Below are positions 14,733-15,581 of a stretch of 15,581 nt of DNA, in pieces; the first letter of the stretch is position 1, and the number at the start of each line of letters is the position of its first letter. This DNA is from an uncultured Propionivibrio sp. (lineage in GTDB: Bacteria > Pseudomonadota > Gammaproteobacteria > Burkholderiales > Rhodocyclaceae), in contig CALHZD010000040.1 of NCBI GenBank assembly GCA_938040985.1, forward strand, positions 1 through 15,581, given 5' to 3'. Position numbers and translations under genes: made by a program. The notes beneath the pieces are model-generated. The model was not told where the DNA came from, did not search any database, and worked only from the letters and a program-made list of their open reading frames with translations.

Positions 14733-15470
14733 TCTGAAACCCGCGTAGATAGGGCGTTTGCGGACATGCTCCTTTGGAGCCCTTATAAATAAAAGGCTTC
14801 AGGGGAGGTGCTCTGAGATTCACTGTTTACGCGGGTTTACGGGCATCCTTTCTGCGCCGCCTAAAACATAGCGGTTTGCCGCCTTGTCTTTTGGCAAAGT
14901 CGAGCCGCTATTGACGCTTTCGCAGTACTCCCTCCGAAACCCGCGTGGATAGGGCATCTCCCGGCACCTACTCTGAAATGCCCGTGGATAAAAAACTTCC
15001 GAACAGGCGTCTCTGGAACCCTTATAAATAAAAAGCTTTAGGGCGCCCCTCCGGAAATGTAGGTAAATAAAAGACCTCTGAGCAGGCGCCTGGAGGAGCC
15101 CTGTTTACAAGTGCTTCAAGGCACGCCCCTCTGAAACGCCCTAAATACGCGGGCTAGCGGGCAGCCATTCTGTAACGCTCGTGGATAAAAAACTTCAGGG
15201 CAGGTGCCCGAAGATGCCCTATCTACATGGGTTTGAGATATACGGATTTCAGAGAGTTGATCGGGCGCAGTGTTCCGGTTTATGTTTTGTGATGCGCTGA
15301 AGTCCTTGTGTTTAAAGGGCTTCAGAGCGATTTATGTTTTCTGTCCTGTTTGCAAGGGTTTCAGGGCGAGGTGTTCGGTGATGCCCTAAATACGCGGACT
15401 AGCGGACAGCTCTTCTAAAATGCACGTGAATAAATGGTTTCAGAACAGATGCCCGGAGATGCTCTAAAAC
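14733..15470. repeat. Degenerate tandem array of ~40-base stem-loop units
   Basis: About 19 units, most starting with a TCTGAAA-like motif, begin at 14733, 14773, 14812, 14851, 14891, 14933, 14972, 15012, 15050, 15089, 15130, 15169, 15207, 15247, about 15286, about 15326, 15374, 15414 and 15452; unit lengths are 38-42 bases. A typical unit reads TCTGAAA, one to three bases, GCCC, about nine bases rich in A and T (TAAATA, GTGGATA or GTTTAC), GGG or AAA, then CTTC-AGGGC-AGGTG. Close pairs show subtypes: 14733 with 14933; 14773 with 15012; 14972 with 15169; 15130 with 15374. Units between 15247 and 15373 are the most eroded. No gene spans the array, and 40 is not a multiple of three, so it is not coding. 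It is not CRISPR: there are no constant repeats separated by variable spacers. The function is unknown. Confidence 0.75.
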
Positions 15471-15539
15471 TAAAAAAAACAAGAATCGCCAAAGCCTGCG
15501 CGCTGATTTTCCTCTTACGGAACTCCTCTTGATGCTGTA

Positions 15540-15556
15540 GCGCTGAGCGGCAGCGC
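15540..15556. other. Perfect six-pair hairpin near the window end
   Basis: GCGCTG and CAGCGC pair perfectly around AGCGG. A T-rich but interrupted stretch (CTTTCTTT) follows about 15 bases later, so it might belong to a terminator, but the fit is poor. Positions 15471-15539 show no gene. Confidence 0.35.
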
Positions 15557-15581
15557 GCCCCGCTGACTTTCTTTGCCTCGC

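Noticed and set aside
14733..15470. The 40-base array as a CRISPR array
   Set aside because: There is no constant repeat alternating with unrelated spacers. The whole unit is loosely repeated, and no cas gene is in the window.

Overview
The window looks like chromosome from a GC-rich betaproteobacterium, most likely in or near the Rhodocyclaceae. This is inferred from remembered gene families and gene order (purN, a DUF3108 protein, an RsmB-like methyltransferase and an MscS channel in a row; RstA/RstB facing DsbB), not from any search. One gene (4415-5563) and the AT-rich DNA after it look foreign. The style suggests a Campylobacter-like donor, which would fit a host-associated or oral habitat, but that is speculation.

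Layout. Positions 1-759 are AT-rich and hold no convincing gene. On the + strand, 760-3380 encode a translationally coupled two-component system of the DctS/DctR (FixL/FixJ-like) type: a two-TM sensor kinase with a periplasmic sensor and a PAS domain, and a LuxR-type response regulator. Next come a DedA membrane protein (3553-4194) and an overlapping 41-residue putative lipoprotein (4191-4316). Then follow the exported protein with ten MORN_2/YwqK-type repeats (4415-5563) and about 600 bases of AT-rich DNA without a gene. From 6171 to 11148 a tight + strand cluster encodes a 131-residue unknown, PurN, a DUF3108 protein, an RsmB/NOP-family RNA m5C methyltransferase and an MscS-type channel. A plausible rho-independent terminator lies at 11398-11422, after a non-coding stretch with short tandem repeats.

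On the - strand (14015 down to 11459) lie rstA, rstB and a small two-TM protein. rstA diverges from dsbB (14216-14710) across a 200-base region containing two perfect 6-2-6 inverted repeats.

The most unusual part is 14733-15470, directly after dsbB. There is no gene there. It holds about 19 degenerate tandem units at a near-constant 38-42-base spacing (mean about 40), in recognisable subtypes. Part of it is duplicated at about 244 bases, one subtype occurs in inverted form, and several unit junctions form stem-loops whose arms change together. I do not recognise it as any named repeat or RNA family.

How the genes relate: the two sensor systems, DedA, MscS and DsbB all concern the envelope and its surroundings, while purN and the methyltransferase are housekeeping genes. 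No toxin, nuclease, integrase, transposase or CRISPR-associated gene was seen. The repeat array is therefore the best candidate for something undescribed, with the foreign-looking MORN-repeat gene second.
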